Assembly (NCBI RefSeq): GCF_000612805.1
Contig: NZ_HG964404.1
Span: forward strand, 335,091-399,090
Length of the DNA: 64,000 nt
Reading direction: 5' to 3'
Source of the DNA: Bacillus ndiopicus
GTDB taxonomy: Bacteria > Bacillota > Bacilli > Bacillales_A > Planococcaceae
The position numbers were made by a program, and so were the translations under genes. The notes below the pieces were generated by a model, which was not told where the DNA came from, ran no database searches, and saw only the letters and a program-made list of their open reading frames with translations. Shown here piece after piece: positions 25,857-35,479 of this stretch (positions are counted from its first letter, which is position 1; the number at the start of each line of letters is the position of its first letter).

Positions 25857-27202
25857 AGAAATTACTCCTTTCTGTAGGTGAGGTTTGTAATCATTAATCG
25901 TAACAAATCAGTCGTTAGTAATTTGGTTCACTACTTGTAATGGTTCATGTTTCAAAAGATAATCCGATATAGATCTCGGTGCTTGCCTGTACACGATAGT
26001 TATAGCTCTTCGTTATGCTACCAAGCTTGTCCGATACGAGTCATTTTAGGCGGTAAAAGTTTTGATAGTAACTCCTCGCCCAATCTTATACTGTAATTGG
26101 TTTGCACGTATCTCTACATAAGTGCATGTGCAGAAATGGTGAAATTATCAAATTCATAACAGATGGCATCAGAGTATTTGCTTCTATGGCAAAGGCCTGT
26201 GTACCATCAATAAGGAGCATAAAGCAACAATGAACTAAAGTTACAATTCTTTCTTACAACAAGCCTAGCATTTATTAATCTTTATGAATAATGTAAAATT
26301 TTTCTTTATATGATGAGTATTGGCCAAAATCCTCACCACCCGATTTTGCCAAATAAATACTATAAAGTCAATACAATCTATAATTCTATCTGCAAATAGG
26401 ATAAAACACCCATTTTATATAACTTTATCAGAATCTCATGATGAGCAGATTCAGTTTAAGTAATTACCTTCTCCCAAAACAAAACTCCCTATTTAAGATA
26501 AAACAGTATTTGATAAACAATTATTTCTTCAAGGAGTGTCTGTCTAAAAAATAAACTACTACACCGTAAATAAATCAACAATTTTTAACAATAACCTTTT
26601 TATTTTTCGGAGCCTGTTTTACACCATTTCACTCAATTCAATGACCGTATAATTCAATCACAATAATTTTTTGCCACGTCATGTAAAACTTATATGGCGT
26701 GGCTTATTTTGATACTGTTACGTAAAACCCACTTCATTCTATCTTTAACCGTAATTATCCTCAAAATTTAGGGACTCCTGTCTATCAATAATAGTCTCCT
26801 TAAGTATTCTTCAAACAATCTTAATTAGCTTAAAGAATCACTTTCTCCCAAACGTCTGACCGACTATGTATAGTAAATCTTTTAATTACAGTATTACTGG
26901 TTGTTATTCACATATGAAGTTCTCAGTCCTGCGTGTAATTGACAAATTGTTCAGTACTATCTCCCCTATACTTCTTCAAGATTCTATTTTCATAGCTTTC
27001 CATTGATTTTAGGTATTTAAAATATCCCATCTTTTCATTAGAAATATTATTTATTTCTCATTAGTAGACATATTACTTAATCGCCTTCCAACATTAATTC
27101 ATAGAATATTTAGTGAATGAACAATTTTCTCAATTAATGAAGTAACAAACGCCTATAACTTACGGGGTTATTAACATATTACGAAATGGAGGTGACAAAA
27201 AA
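25857..27202. other. 1.3-kb gene-poor region
   Basis: I find no convincing gene here. The region is AT-rich, and short open stretches lack ribosome binding sites. The only recognised item is the duplicated MBL tail at 26640-26709. A CATAGAATA motif near 27101 resembles a sigma-K -10 (CATAnnnTA) upstream of the DUF4183 genes, but the -35 is not convincing. Confidence 0.5.
26640..26709 (+). repeat. Orphan copy of the MBL gene tail and terminator
   Basis: It repeats 23723-23792 (last codons, stop and hairpin) with few differences. Here the stem is a perfect GCCACG/CGTGGC, whereas copy 1 has a G-U pair. No body of an MBL gene precedes it, so this is a duplication scar. Confidence 0.7.
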
Positions 27203-27613
27203 ATGAACCCACAAAAATGGATTTGTGACAATTGTTGTGAAGATAACCGAGTTCCTTGGCCCCGTATAAAAGCTGTTGACATATGTTTTATTCCACCTCC
27301 TTCAGTGGTCATCCCTGAAAGAGCTATTATTCCAACGATAAATAGATATTTCTATATTGTGACAGAAAATATTAATCTAACAAATGGAGCAACCCTTCCA
27401 GCTAATTTATTTACAGATGATAATAGCAATCCAGTAACCGCATTTACGCTTTTTAACCCTAACGGTTACGTCAACCTTTACATTAATGCTGTAATGCAAG
27501 AAGGCGGCGCATATAAGGTGACTTCAAATTCATTAACCCTTAACCCATTTAATGCAACTATTTTCGCGGGAACCCCAATAATTATAGAGTCTTTGGGATT
27601 CCAACAAATTTGA
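27203..27613 (+). CDS. DUF4183 protein with Cys-containing N-terminal extension
   Basis: A 136-residue protein. Residues 1-40 form a leader-like extension (WICDNCCEDN, then basic and Pro-rich), and residues about 45-135 are a DUF4183 domain with the pattern NRYFYIVTENINLTNGATLP, GYVNLYINAVMQEGGAY and GTPIIIESL. DUF4183 proteins occur in spore-forming bacilli, often near exosporium or surface proteins; function unknown. GGAGGTGAC precedes the ATG. It is paired with a second DUF4183 gene, 48 bases downstream. Confidence 0.75.
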   Translation: MNPQKWICDNCCEDNRVPWPRIKAVDICFIPPPSVVIPERAIIPTINRYFYIVTENINLTNGATLPANLFTDDNSNPVTAFTLFNPNGYVNLYINAVMQEGGAYKVTSNSLTLNPFNATIFAGTPIIIESLGFQQI

Positions 27614-27661
27614 CATCAAAATTTCTAGATAGTGCTTTATCCATTGAAAGGAGGTGAAAAA

Positions 27662-27982
27662 ATGGCACTATCAATTATCAATATTCATGTAAATGTTACA
27701 GCAAGTTCCACTAGGTTCTTTAATATCTTGACAGCAAACTTGGCTGTCACTGATGGTAGTACTATTCCTGTAGGAAACTTTCTAGATGATAGTGGATCTG
27801 CTGCAACTGCCTTCCCAATAGTAGTGAACGGCTACTATAATTTCTATATTAATGGAGTATTGCAGGAAAGCGACTCGTATACTGTTTCTGCAACAGAGTT
27901 AACTTTTAACGGTGTTACTGGCACAATCGGAGCTGGAACTCCTTTAGTAATCGAAGCTGTAGAACTAACTACAGTAACTTAA
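27662..27982 (+). CDS. DUF4183 protein
   Basis: A 106-residue DUF4183 domain with no extension: TRFFNILTANLAVTDGSTIP, GYYNFYINGVLQESDSYTVS and GTPLVIEAVEL line up segment by segment with the upstream gene, so the two arose by tandem duplication. ATG at 27662 has AAAGGAGG seven bases upstream. No signal peptide is visible, so spore delivery (if any) would occur from the mother cell. A strong palindrome follows at 27992-28013. Confidence 0.75.
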   Translation: MALSIINIHVNVTASSTRFFNILTANLAVTDGSTIPVGNFLDDSGSAATAFPIVVNGYYNFYINGVLQESDSYTVSATELTFNGVTGTIGAGTPLVIEAVELTTVT

Positions 27983-27991
27983 TGATTCGAT

Positions 27992-28013
27992 CAATTACGC
28001 CTTGGCGTAATTG
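27992..28013. terminator. Perfect palindrome after the DUF4183 pair
   Basis: CAATTACGCC at 27992-28001 pairs with 28004-28013 around two T. It lies nine bases after the second DUF4183 stop and is followed by a short T-run at 28023; it is also the left border of the repeat element 28021-28190. Confidence 0.6.
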
Positions 28014-28020
28014 CGTCCAG

Positions 28021-28190
28021 ATTTTTTTCGAGCTCGCGAGGGAAACCTCTTCAAAAATCTGTGACATCCGCCGGAGGCTTTATTTTGATTCAGTGAGTGT
28101 TTGGACACCCACTGAATCAAAGACTAGATAAGCATTCATCTCGCCACCTGTGGAGGTAGGAGGTTTCTGCTGAATCAAGATAAACTAATG
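28021..28190. repeat. Structured intergenic repeat element, copy A
   Basis: It contains CTGTGACATCCGCCGG (28060-28075 region), a long hairpin at 28085-28120 (TTGATTCAGTG arm, one mismatch in 16 pairs) and a further TGAATCAA near 28181. The same order of motifs appears at 47626-47765. It is non-coding and looks like a dispersed repeat family of bacilli. Confidence 0.6.
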
Positions 28191-28263
28191 CCTATACAAA
28201 AACAGATATTAAACCATAGTTATACAGTGTAAGAATTTTAGCTTATCATTCCTCTTTTGACTT

Positions 28264-28294
28264 AGGGTCACTTCTATCTGAGTGACTCTTTTTT
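28264..28294 (+). terminator. Intrinsic terminator-like hairpin
   Basis: AGGGTCACT (28264-28272) pairs with AGTGACTCT (28281-28289, one G-U), followed by TTTTTT. No intact gene ends just before it. Confidence 0.55.
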
Positions 28295-28476
28295 ATTTGT
28301 GTATTGTTTCCAAGTAAAATTACATATATTAGTTTCTGGATAGCAACCTCTTCCGTTATCCTAAACTGTCAAACTGTTATCGTACGTGCTATCTCTTCAT
28401 TTGGACAGACTATTGGCTAACTATCGCTTTCTACTATTAACATTGCACTTCTTACCGCCAACGTGACGATTTAAAT

Positions 28477-28650
28477 CTAGGTTCTTCCTAATGCACGTTC
28501 AATGCGTGCGCCCGCAAATGAATCAACACTTATTATTGTTGCACCAAAACTCGGTTTATGTTCATTATTCATTTTATTGATAAATTCACTTAAATGCTGC
28601 TGGAAACGTTCTTCAGAAAATATAATCGAAATTATACATAAAAGAAGTAG
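28477..28650 (-). pseudogene. Decayed coding fragment, family unknown
   Basis: Open on the minus strand to TAG at 28479-28477, encoding FSEERFQQHLSEFINKMN and then SFGATIISVDSFAGARIERA. It is protein-like, but no start or recognisable domain is left. Confidence 0.35.
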
Positions 28651-28903
28651 CGCTTAGACTTCAGGGGAATAACAATGAAGAATTTTAGTGGAAGGAGGAC
28701 AATACAACTTTACAAGTAGCAAGTGTAAAACAAATATTTTAGTAGAACGATTTTCCTGAATTCAATAAACTCTTTAGTCATAGAAAAATCTACTCTCATA
28801 ATTTTTAATTAGTTAGTATTTTAGATAATCGGGTAATATATTCAGATGCCTTTTTAAACGTATGGCAAAATGAAGAGTGATTTATTAAAACTTACAACTC
28901 CAA

Positions 28904-29014
28904 AACGTTAAAGCCGCGTTATTTAGGGTTTTAAATAATTTTGATGACAAGCAATTTGAATATGAGTGCCTAAATGATTTAGATGTATATGAGATTGGCT
29001 TATTTCATTATTAA
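28904..29014 (+). pseudogene. Decayed coding fragment, family unknown
   Basis: A 36-codon open end (NVKAALFRVLNNFDDKQFEY, then CLNDLDVYEIGLFHY) finishing at TAA. The sequence before it is interrupted by stops and shifts in all frames. It supports gene decay across 28.3-29.0 kb. Confidence 0.3.
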
Positions 29015-29057
29015 GCATAATGTCAAATAAATGCTGAGCATACCAACAGTGTACTAT

Positions 29058-29630
29058 CTAAAATTCCAAAGATTTCATATTTTTAATAATAAAGCTTGCC
29101 CTTTCTTCAACGCATAGTTTAGGTACTTCAATGAGTTCATATCCAAGACGCGCATAAGTTTCGAACATGATTTTATAAGTTGTAACAGCTTCTTCAAAAT
29201 CTTGTTTTCTTTCAGAATCAGTTTGGTAGATGTCTTTCCAAGGAGGTAAAATAAACACTTTCTTGTTGTACGTATACTTTCTAGCTGCCGATTCAAGTTT
29301 CTGTGTTATTGGAATATTGACTAATTGAGTATAGGCGAGGGTATCTGGAATGCCTCTATCAAAAAATAAAGGTTGTTTTTGTGGGTTCGTCAATGCTGAT
29401 ATAAAGCTTTCTATTGATTTGTCTAACATTAAATCACGATACTTTATTACGTTTTTCCAAGGTAGTGCATCACCTTCAGAAGAGACTTGTGCTCGGATAA
29501 TTTCTCTTGCGACTTCAGGAATGTAATTATAGTTATTTTTATAAATTTCATGTAACAAAGTTGTTTTACCAGAACCAGGACCTCCAGTAATAATGATAAA
29601 ATCGCTTCTAAATAAATTACTATCAATCAT
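29058..29630 (-). CDS. AAA-family ATPase (AAA_28 type, nucleotide-kinase-like)
   Basis: A 190-residue P-loop protein with Walker A GGPGSGKTT near residue 16, PEVAREIIRAQ, FFDRGIPDTLAY (Walker-B/DRx region) and WKDIYQTDSERKQDFEEAV, the signature of the AAA_28 group of small predicted ATPases/kinases. It probably phosphorylates a small molecule or nucleotide, or acts as a stress NTPase; the substrate is unknown. AAGGAGA lies before the ATG. It stands alone between decayed regions. Confidence 0.75.
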   Translation of the reverse strand: MIDSNLFRSDFIIITGGPGSGKTTLLHEIYKNNYNYIPEVAREIIRAQVSSEGDALPWKNVIKYRDLMLDKSIESFISALTNPQKQPLFFDRGIPDTLAYTQLVNIPITQKLESAARKYTYNKKVFILPPWKDIYQTDSERKQDFEEAVTTYKIMFETYARLGYELIEVPKLCVEERASFIIKNMKSLEF

Positions 29631-29848
29631 TTTGATATTCTCCTTAGGGATTATATTTAAAATTTTATTATAAAGTATGGTTGTTTATTGTCGAGTATTT
29701 TTTAATAAACATTTTGCCAAATATGTGTGTCATGGTAGCTATGGATGATGAATTTTTAGATGAGGCAAAGAGAGGCAAGAAAGCCCACCAATAAATTTCC
29801 AATTAAATTTCGGAAATTTATTAGTGGACGATTAATAATAATAGTTTT

Positions 29849-29986
29849 TTATTGCATGTCACAAATTGTTGGATTACCGCATCCTGGAGTGGGAGTGTTG
29901 TCTCCCCAAGCAGATGCGCCATCTGGTCGTACAAACATTATTGCAAGGCATATAACTGATACAACAAGTGCAAGTTTCTTTTTCAT
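29849..29986 (-). CDS. 45-residue secreted peptide
   Basis: ATG at 29986 with GGGGTGAT four bases upstream encodes a signal peptide (MKKKLALVVSVICLAIMFV, predicted cleavage after ASA) and a mature part of about 18 residues (WGDNTPTPGCGNPTICDMQ) with two Cys that could form a disulfide. The length and layout fit a small secreted signal, bacteriocin-like or Phr-type peptide, but no family is recognised. It stands upstream of the AAA ATPase on the same strand, 218 bases away. Confidence 0.6.
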   Translation of the reverse strand: MKKKLALVVSVICLAIMFVRPDGASAWGDNTPTPGCGNPTICDMQ

Positions 29987-30135
29987 ACTAATCACCCCTT
30001 ATTGTTTTAATTATTATAACATTTGGTGTATTTAACTATAAATGGTAATATAGTATAAAATTTATGATGAATTCCAATGTATTTCGACAAAAAAATTAAA
30101 GATTTTCTAATTATTATGTCAAAAGGAAATTGAAA

Positions 30136-30345
30136 ATGGAGAGAAATTATAAGGTATTTTCAGTAGGTACAGATTGAATTGAATTTATTGCAGCACAAAC
30201 AACAGAAGAAGCACTAGCGGAACATTTAAGACGTGCAGATTATGAGGAATACGAATTACAAGAAATTGACGTTAACGAGATACCATTTGATACAGAGTAC
30301 CGTTTTGAAAATGAGGAAGTCATATTACATTTGCGAAATGGTTAA
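30136..30345 (+). pseudogene. Phage/ICE-like small protein ORF broken by one TGA
   Basis: ATG at 30136 (AAAGGA upstream) opens MERNYKVFSVGTD, then TGA at 30175-30177, then the same frame continues (IEFIAAQTTEEALAEHL, EYELQEIDVNEIPFD) to TAA at 30343. Family members of this size have an aromatic residue, probably Trp, where the TGA falls, so it is a TGG-to-TGA change. Function unknown. Confidence 0.55.
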
Positions 30346-30495
30346 AAAGGTTTTCATATACCAAACCACAACTATTATGTTGGCATTCTGGACATATTGT
30401 TCAAGAAGTTTAATTTGAAATGTGATTGAATTCATATACATAAAATTTCGTGCATCTGCAAATAACAAGAAGAAATACTGAAAGGATTTATATAT

Positions 30496-30912
30496 ATGAA
30501 AAAAATAATAATGGTCTTGTTACTTATAATGAGCCTCCTCATCATAAATTCTGCTTTTGCAAAATCGAATATAGAATATTTACCTCAAGATCAACCCCCA
30601 ACTGTATTAGAGTTAGCATTTATACGTGAATTGTGACCATCTATCCTTGAAGCAATGTCTACACATGGAAAAGAGCAATTATTCACATCTGAACGAATCG
30701 AAAAAATAAAGAGAAATATTCAGGAAGACTATTATGATGTAACGTTAAGAGTACTTGGTTATGAAGGACCCATAAATCCACCTTATACACAAATACGCAT
30801 TACTTTTCGTATCCCTGCTGGAGATTTTAAAAATAAGAATAAAGTGATTTCATATGAGGCTAAAAACATTACTTCAGAAGAATTCAAAAAGCTATCTGAA
30901 TTTACAAATTAA
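30496..30912 (+). pseudogene. Secreted DUF3888-like protein ORF broken by one TGA
   Basis: ATG at 30496 opens a signal peptide (MKKIIMVLLLIMSLLIINSA, cleavage near AFA), followed by PTVLELAFIREL, a TGA at 30634-30636, and an uninterrupted continuation PSILEAMSTHGKEQLF, LRVLGYEGPINPPYTQ and a FRIPAG end, stopping at 30910. The pattern resembles DUF3888 exported proteins. The TGA lies where Trp would fit. Everything else in the frame is intact. Confidence 0.6.
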
Positions 30913-31009
30913 CTAAGGGATTAAATTATTCTTGAACAAAACGGTTCAAGAATAAAAACCTAATAATTTCTCATACTAACTTTAATAACAGCGTAAGGAT
31001 GTGATCAAT

Positions 31010-31168
31010 TTGGTAAAAACAAAAATCGCAAATCTTGAGCCAGAGCAGCTTAAAGAAATAAAAAATCTCGAAGAAAAATTAGAGGTAACATTAATTGCTT
31101 ATGACTCCATTACAACTGAAGGACAAACTCCACAAGGAAATAATTCTGATCCAATTAACCCCTCTTAG
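31010..31168 (+). CDS. 52-residue acidic small protein
   Basis: TTG at 31010 (AAGGATG eight bases upstream; GTG at 31001 is in frame) encodes a helical N-terminal part (IANLEPEQLKEIKNLEEKLE), a short strand (VTLIAYDSI) and a Gln/Asn/Pro-rich tail. A hairpin at 31183-31212 closes the unit. The family is not recognised, but the ribosome binding site and terminator support a real gene. Confidence 0.5.
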   Translation: MVKTKIANLEPEQLKEIKNLEEKLEVTLIAYDSITTEGQTPQGNNSDPINPS

Positions 31169-31182
31169 AAGTACCCTTTATT

Positions 31183-31212
31183 AGTGCTAAGTTTCATAAG
31201 ATTCTTAGCACT
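31183..31212 (+). terminator. Terminator of the 52-residue gene
   Basis: AGTGCTAAG at 31183-31191 pairs perfectly with 31204-31212, followed by a T-rich stretch. Confidence 0.6.
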
Positions 31213-31391
31213 GTTGATTTTAAATAGAATTAGCACAATGCTCAATAATAGCAACCAATTATGAAAAAATACGATTCTATTTTCAAGTGTATATGAAATT
31301 TTTTTAGTAGAGCTCACCTTTTGTCAATATCACAGCATTGCCACACACCATAACACATGGATTATTTTCTTATTAAACTGTAACGTAGTAT

Positions 31392-32549
31392 TTATTCTCC
31401 TGATGTCCCATAATCTTTTATCGTTATTTTCACATTACACTTAATTGGTACTTGACTAAACAGTTCATCCCAATCGTTTTTCACCTTTTCCCATACTTTA
31501 GGATATTCAATTCTTAACCTGTTTCCAAACCCAGCTACATCCGTTTTATATTCCTGTTGTAGTTTCTCTAATACGCCTTCCACTAAATGCTCTACTGACT
31601 TTTCAGTAGTTTTTTCTGCTTTTCTTATAAATTCATCGTCAGATGCTTTGTCTGACAGAACCCATTGTTCACCAATTCGCCCTTCGGATTCTATTGTTAT
31701 GTTAAATGAAATATTGTCTCCATTAACCTTAGGTATTATTTTACTCTTCATTGAAAGTACTTCGTAAATAATCGACTGATGTGTTTCTTTATCCAAACTT
31801 TTTACTAGACCACCTTGCCCCTTACCAGTTATCCACGTTATTCCCTCTATCTCTTTTTCATCCAGGAAGCCACGCAGTTTTTTTGTCTTACCTTCTATAA
31901 CTGCTGCGCCCGAAAATTTCACATCTCCATCTGATACTACAGCTTGCACTAAAAAGCTTGCATTTGATTCCAATTTCCCTTCTAATTGGGCAAACGTCAT
32001 CGGAGGTAAAATCTTTGAAGTTCTTTTATGTCCTTTTATCATCTCAACAAGTTGAAACGCTGGAATTTTTGTTGGTTCATTCGTTTCAAGTATGTCACTT
32101 GCACGATTTTTCGCAATAAGAAGCATGCTACTTGGTCTTAATTCGACCTCCCTTAGAAAAAAATCTAATGCTTGCTGTAAATTGAAATTGCTTGCAAATT
32201 CCTCTCCAATTACAATCACTTTTGAATGCTCTGCAAAGGCACGTTTGTCTACCTTTAATAACATATTACGCACAGTGGGAAGAACTTCCTTCCCTGTTTC
32301 AGAAACGTTTTTATAAGCTTTTTGTGTACTGCCTCCTTGTGTATTACCCGCTCTTGACCCTGAGCCAGTTGTCTCTGAGGTAATGAACTGATTGGTCACT
32401 GTAATATCTGTATCTAAATCTAATGACGTACCTGCAATAAGCCCTAATTCTTCAATCTCTTTACTGCTCCAGCAGCCTGTAAGAAAAAGAACGCTAATAG
32501 GTAACAGTAAGCCTAGAAAAAATCGAGCATTTCGATGATTAAGCCTCAT
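31392..32549 (-). CDS. Ger(x)C-family germination lipoprotein (GerC subunit)
   Basis: A 385-residue lipoprotein subunit of a spore germinant receptor, anchored in the spore inner membrane. The signal ends in LFLTGC (lipobox) followed by WSSKEIEELGLIAG, typical of GerC. Later segments (RAFAEHSKVIVIGEEFA, ELRPSSMLLIAK, GAAVIEGKTKKLRGFL) match family blocks. Its start overlaps the GerB gene by 11 bases, and GGGGTG lies before the ATG. With the A and B subunits it senses small nutrients and triggers germination; the specific germinant cannot be read from sequence. Confidence 0.9.
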   Translation of the reverse strand: MRLNHRNARFFLGLLLPISVLFLTGCWSSKEIEELGLIAGTSLDLDTDITVTNQFITSETTGSGSRAGNTQGGSTQKAYKNVSETGKEVLPTVRNMLLKVDKRAFAEHSKVIVIGEEFASNFNLQQALDFFLREVELRPSSMLLIAKNRASDILETNEPTKIPAFQLVEMIKGHKRTSKILPPMTFAQLEGKLESNASFLVQAVVSDGDVKFSGAAVIEGKTKKLRGFLDEKEIEGITWITGKGQGGLVKSLDKETHQSIIYEVLSMKSKIIPKVNGDNISFNITIESEGRIGEQWVLSDKASDDEFIRKAEKTTEKSVEHLVEGVLEKLQQEYKTDVAGFGNRLRIEYPKVWEKVKNDWDELFSQVPIKCNVKITIKDYGTSGE

Positions 32550-33639
32550 TTTTTACACCCCTCAACCGCGCAATAAAAAGTAAGATTATTGGTAGCATAC
32601 CGAATAAAATTAATGCCGCATTACCAATCATGTCGCCAAATTTAAAGAGTTCATTAATATTTTTAGGTGTCATGGCAATGAGATAAATCACTGGTAACAA
32701 AGCAAACATAAAGATGCGAATATTCTTTTTTAAGAGGCAAGACAACCCAAAAGCAGCAGCAAAATAGGTGATAGTAAAAGTAGTGAAAATTTGCATAATC
32801 CATATAACGAGTAAAAATGACTCAAAGCGCTCAAATATTAAGCCTGGGATTTCAAAGCTTCGCATAAGCTCTATCGTGGGCCATGTTCTTGTAAGCACTC
32901 CATCGACAGATAATGCACCTATTACCATTACGACAGTTATGATATAAAAAATTAAAGGGATAGTTAAACCAACTAAAACTACTTTTACTGCTTTCTTTTT
33001 ATCTGACTTCTGCATAAATGCAATAAGTAACAGCATAATCTCAGGACCTAAAAATGCGAGAGTTGATGTCTTTACCCCTTTTAAGACTGGTATAATGCCC
33101 AGCCCCAATACAGGCCGTAAATTATCTATTTCAAATATACCTATGCTTAGAAAAGCTACAAGCAAAAAAATGATAACAGTAATTGGGAAAATAATCTCAA
33201 ACAGCCGAGCAATCGAGTTTATTCCACTACTTATTAGATATAGACCTACCCATAAAAACGGCAAAATGATTGCCCAAGTTGGGGTGCCTTCCAATAAAAA
33301 TAAAGAAGTTACTTCAGCCATTGTCCTAACTTCAAATGCTGCGATTAAAAAAAAATAGCTTATAACGAGTATGCTAAGAAATGCCCCTAACCACTTCCCT
33401 ATAATTTCTTGGTTGTATTGATAAAAAGTTTTTTCAGGAAATTGCTGGCTTAATTTCACGATAATCACCCCTGCAATCATCGCAATTAGACCTCCCAACA
33501 AAACACTAATCCATACATCTGGTGTTTTTACCTTCTCCAAAGAAAATCGAGGTAGGGTAAGAATCCCTGTCGCAAGTATATAATTAACAAGGACCACTAT
33601 AGCTTGTGAAGTTGTAATTCTGTCTTGTGCAATCATCAT
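32539..33639 (-). CDS. GerAB/GerKB-type germination permease (GerB subunit)
   Basis: A 366-residue integral membrane protein of the amino-acid/polyamine/organocation superfamily. About ten hydrophobic spans are visible, beginning after RITTSQAIVVLVNYILATGI and ending with a positively charged tail. GerB subunits form the germinant-binding pocket in the spore inner membrane. It lies between the A and C genes, 25 bases from GerA and overlapping GerC, the normal operon order. GGAAGGGG is upstream of the ATG. Confidence 0.9.
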   Translation of the reverse strand: MMIAQDRITTSQAIVVLVNYILATGILTLPRFSLEKVKTPDVWISVLLGGLIAMIAGVIIVKLSQQFPEKTFYQYNQEIIGKWLGAFLSILVISYFFLIAAFEVRTMAEVTSLFLLEGTPTWAIILPFLWVGLYLISSGINSIARLFEIIFPITVIIFLLVAFLSIGIFEIDNLRPVLGLGIIPVLKGVKTSTLAFLGPEIMLLLIAFMQKSDKKKAVKVVLVGLTIPLIFYIITVVMVIGALSVDGVLTRTWPTIELMRSFEIPGLIFERFESFLLVIWIMQIFTTFTITYFAAAFGLSCLLKKNIRIFMFALLPVIYLIAMTPKNINELFKFGDMIGNAALILFGMLPIILLFIARLRGVKNEA

Positions 33640-33664
33640 GCTGGATTATTCCCCTTCCTACATA

Positions 33665-35317
33665 TTAATCCTTGCGGCGGGTAGAGTCTTTCGTATGCAA
33701 TAGTCTTGGTCGATTTTTCATCATTTTAAGTGGCATGCGAACCATAAAGTCTTTCCAATCACCTGCTCGATAAGGAACTGTTGGACTAAGATAAGGTACA
33801 CCAAAACTCTTTAATTTCACCAAATGACTGCAAAGGAAAAGAAAAAAGATAACAACCCCGTACAGTCCAAATAATGCCGCAAGAAACATTGCTATAAAAC
33901 GAAGCATACGCAATGTAATACCTGCGTTATATTGAGGAATAACAAAGGAAGATATGGCAGTTAAAGCAACAATAATTACCAATACAGGACTTACAATTCC
34001 TGCTTGCACAGCCGCTTCTCCAATAACTAGCCCACCGACTATTCCCATAGTTGGACCAATTGGCTTAGGTAAACGAAGTCCTGCTTCTCGTAAAATTTCA
34101 ATGGCTACTTCCATAATAAGTGCCTCTATTAAGGCGGGAAATGGAACGCCCTCCCTTGCCCTCATAATAGATAATGCTAATTTAGTTGGAATTAAGCCCT
34201 GATGAAACGAGACAAAGGCAATATATAAGGATGGTGCAAAAAGTGTAACGCTAGCAGCTAAATAACGTAATAGTCGAATGAGTGAACTAGGTAACCAGCG
34301 TTCATAATAGTCTTCTGGAGATTGTAGCAGCATTCCGAGTGTAACTGGTGCAACTAACGCAAAGGGTGTTCCATCTAATAAAATGGCTACTCGTCCTTCC
34401 ATCAAGGCAGCAAAAACACGGTCTGGTCGTTCCGTGCTTTGTACTTGCGGAAAAGGACTAAGGTAATTATCTTCAATCAATTGTTCTATATAGCCTGATT
34501 CCGCCACATCATCAATAGTTATTTTTTGGATTCTTCTCTTAACCTCTTCAACCAAATTGGGATCTGCTACATCCTCAATATAGGCAACAATTAACTCCTT
34601 TTTGGATCGCTGCCCTACTTTAAAATTGATGATAAATAAATTACTATTTTCACCATGCTTTCTCAAAAGGGCTGTATTATCACTTAATATTTCTGTAAAA
34701 CCAACCCTTGGGCCTCGAACTAATGCCTCTGATACCGGTTCTTCAATATTACGCGATTTACCTTTGGCTATATCTAGTATCAATGCATTTGATATGCCGT
34801 CAATGATTAATGCCGCAGAACCTGTTAAAACTGCAGTGGCAGATAATTTTATATCTTGCTCTTCTTTTAAATCACTAATAGGAAGAATACGATTTTTTAT
34901 AAACTCTTGTAAAACTTCCCCATTCTTGAAAGAAGACTCATCGTATTTTTCATCTGTAAAATTCTGCATCAAGGCCATCATAATATGTTTTTCAATAAGC
35001 TCTTTATCTGAAAGACCATCAAGAAAAATAATGGCTACACGAACACCCGTGTCTCCTAGTAGAAACTCTCTAAAGTGCACATCCCAGTTATGACCAATTT
35101 GCTGTTTAATTCGTTCATAATCTAAAGTGTAATCACCTGTGTAATGCTCGCTTGGTGCTTGAGAAGAATTCGGATTTGTTTCTTTTTGACTTTCTTTTTT
35201 CTTTTCCGACTTTAATTGGTTAAACACATTGAAAATAATGTATGGTATCAAAAATGCTAAAAACCCTTGCATAAAAACTGTCCAATTTGGAATGTAAGAA
35301 ACTACCTTCTCCCACAT
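33665..35317 (-). CDS. GerA-family spore germination protein (GerA subunit)
   Basis: A 550-residue GerA subunit. It has a membrane-proximal N-terminal span ([18 protein letters not shown]), a soluble region, then a C-terminal membrane part ([40 protein letters not shown]). The soluble part contains [20 protein letters not shown] and [18 protein letters not shown], family-defining blocks. GerA subunits assemble into a ligand-gated ion channel. ATG at 35317 is chosen over GTG at 35326 because AGAGGG is better spaced. First gene of the operon; a sigma-G promoter is expected but not clearly seen. Confidence 0.9.
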   Translation of the reverse strand: MWEKVVSYIPNWTVFMQGFLAFLIPYIIFNVFNQLKSEKKKESQKETNPNSSQAPSEHYTGDYTLDYERIKQQIGHNWDVHFREFLLGDTGVRVAIIFLDGLSDKELIEKHIMMALMQNFTDEKYDESSFKNGEVLQEFIKNRILPISDLKEEQDIKLSATAVLTGSAALIIDGISNALILDIAKGKSRNIEEPVSEALVRGPRVGFTEILSDNTALLRKHGENSNLFIINFKVGQRSKKELIVAYIEDVADPNLVEEVKRRIQKITIDDVAESGYIEQLIEDNYLSPFPQVQSTERPDRVFAALMEGRVAILLDGTPFALVAPVTLGMLLQSPEDYYERWLPSSLIRLLRYLAASVTLFAPSLYIAFVSFHQGLIPTKLALSIMRAREGVPFPALIEALIMEVAIEILREAGLRLPKPIGPTMGIVGGLVIGEAAVQAGIVSPVLVIIVALTAISSFVIPQYNAGITLRMLRFIAMFLAALFGLYGVVIFFLFLCSHLVKLKSFGVPYLSPTVPYRAGDWKDFMVRMPLKMMKNRPRLLHTKDSTRRKD

Positions 35318-35479
35318 TTTTATCACCCTCTTTTATGAAACATAAAGCAGTGACTTACAACTTCATTTTTTCTTTGTTTCATTATTATCTAAAAAGCTAT
35401 TTTTTAAACTTAGAAATCAAAATTTAACCGTAATTATCATATACAAGAGCTGTGAACTACTCGCTACTCAGCCAAAGCT

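Noticed and set aside
25920..26280. Possible hidden gene in the empty region
   Set aside because: Short open stretches occur on both strands but no ribosome binding site, start or family match was found.
27080..27202. Sigma-K promoter for the DUF4183 genes
   Set aside because: CATAGAATA fits the -10 but no AC -35 element lies at the required distance, so it is not listed as a feature.
29760..30035. Plus-strand ORF over the small secreted peptide
   Set aside because: It is antisense to a minus-strand ORF with signal peptide and ribosome binding site; composition is not protein-like.
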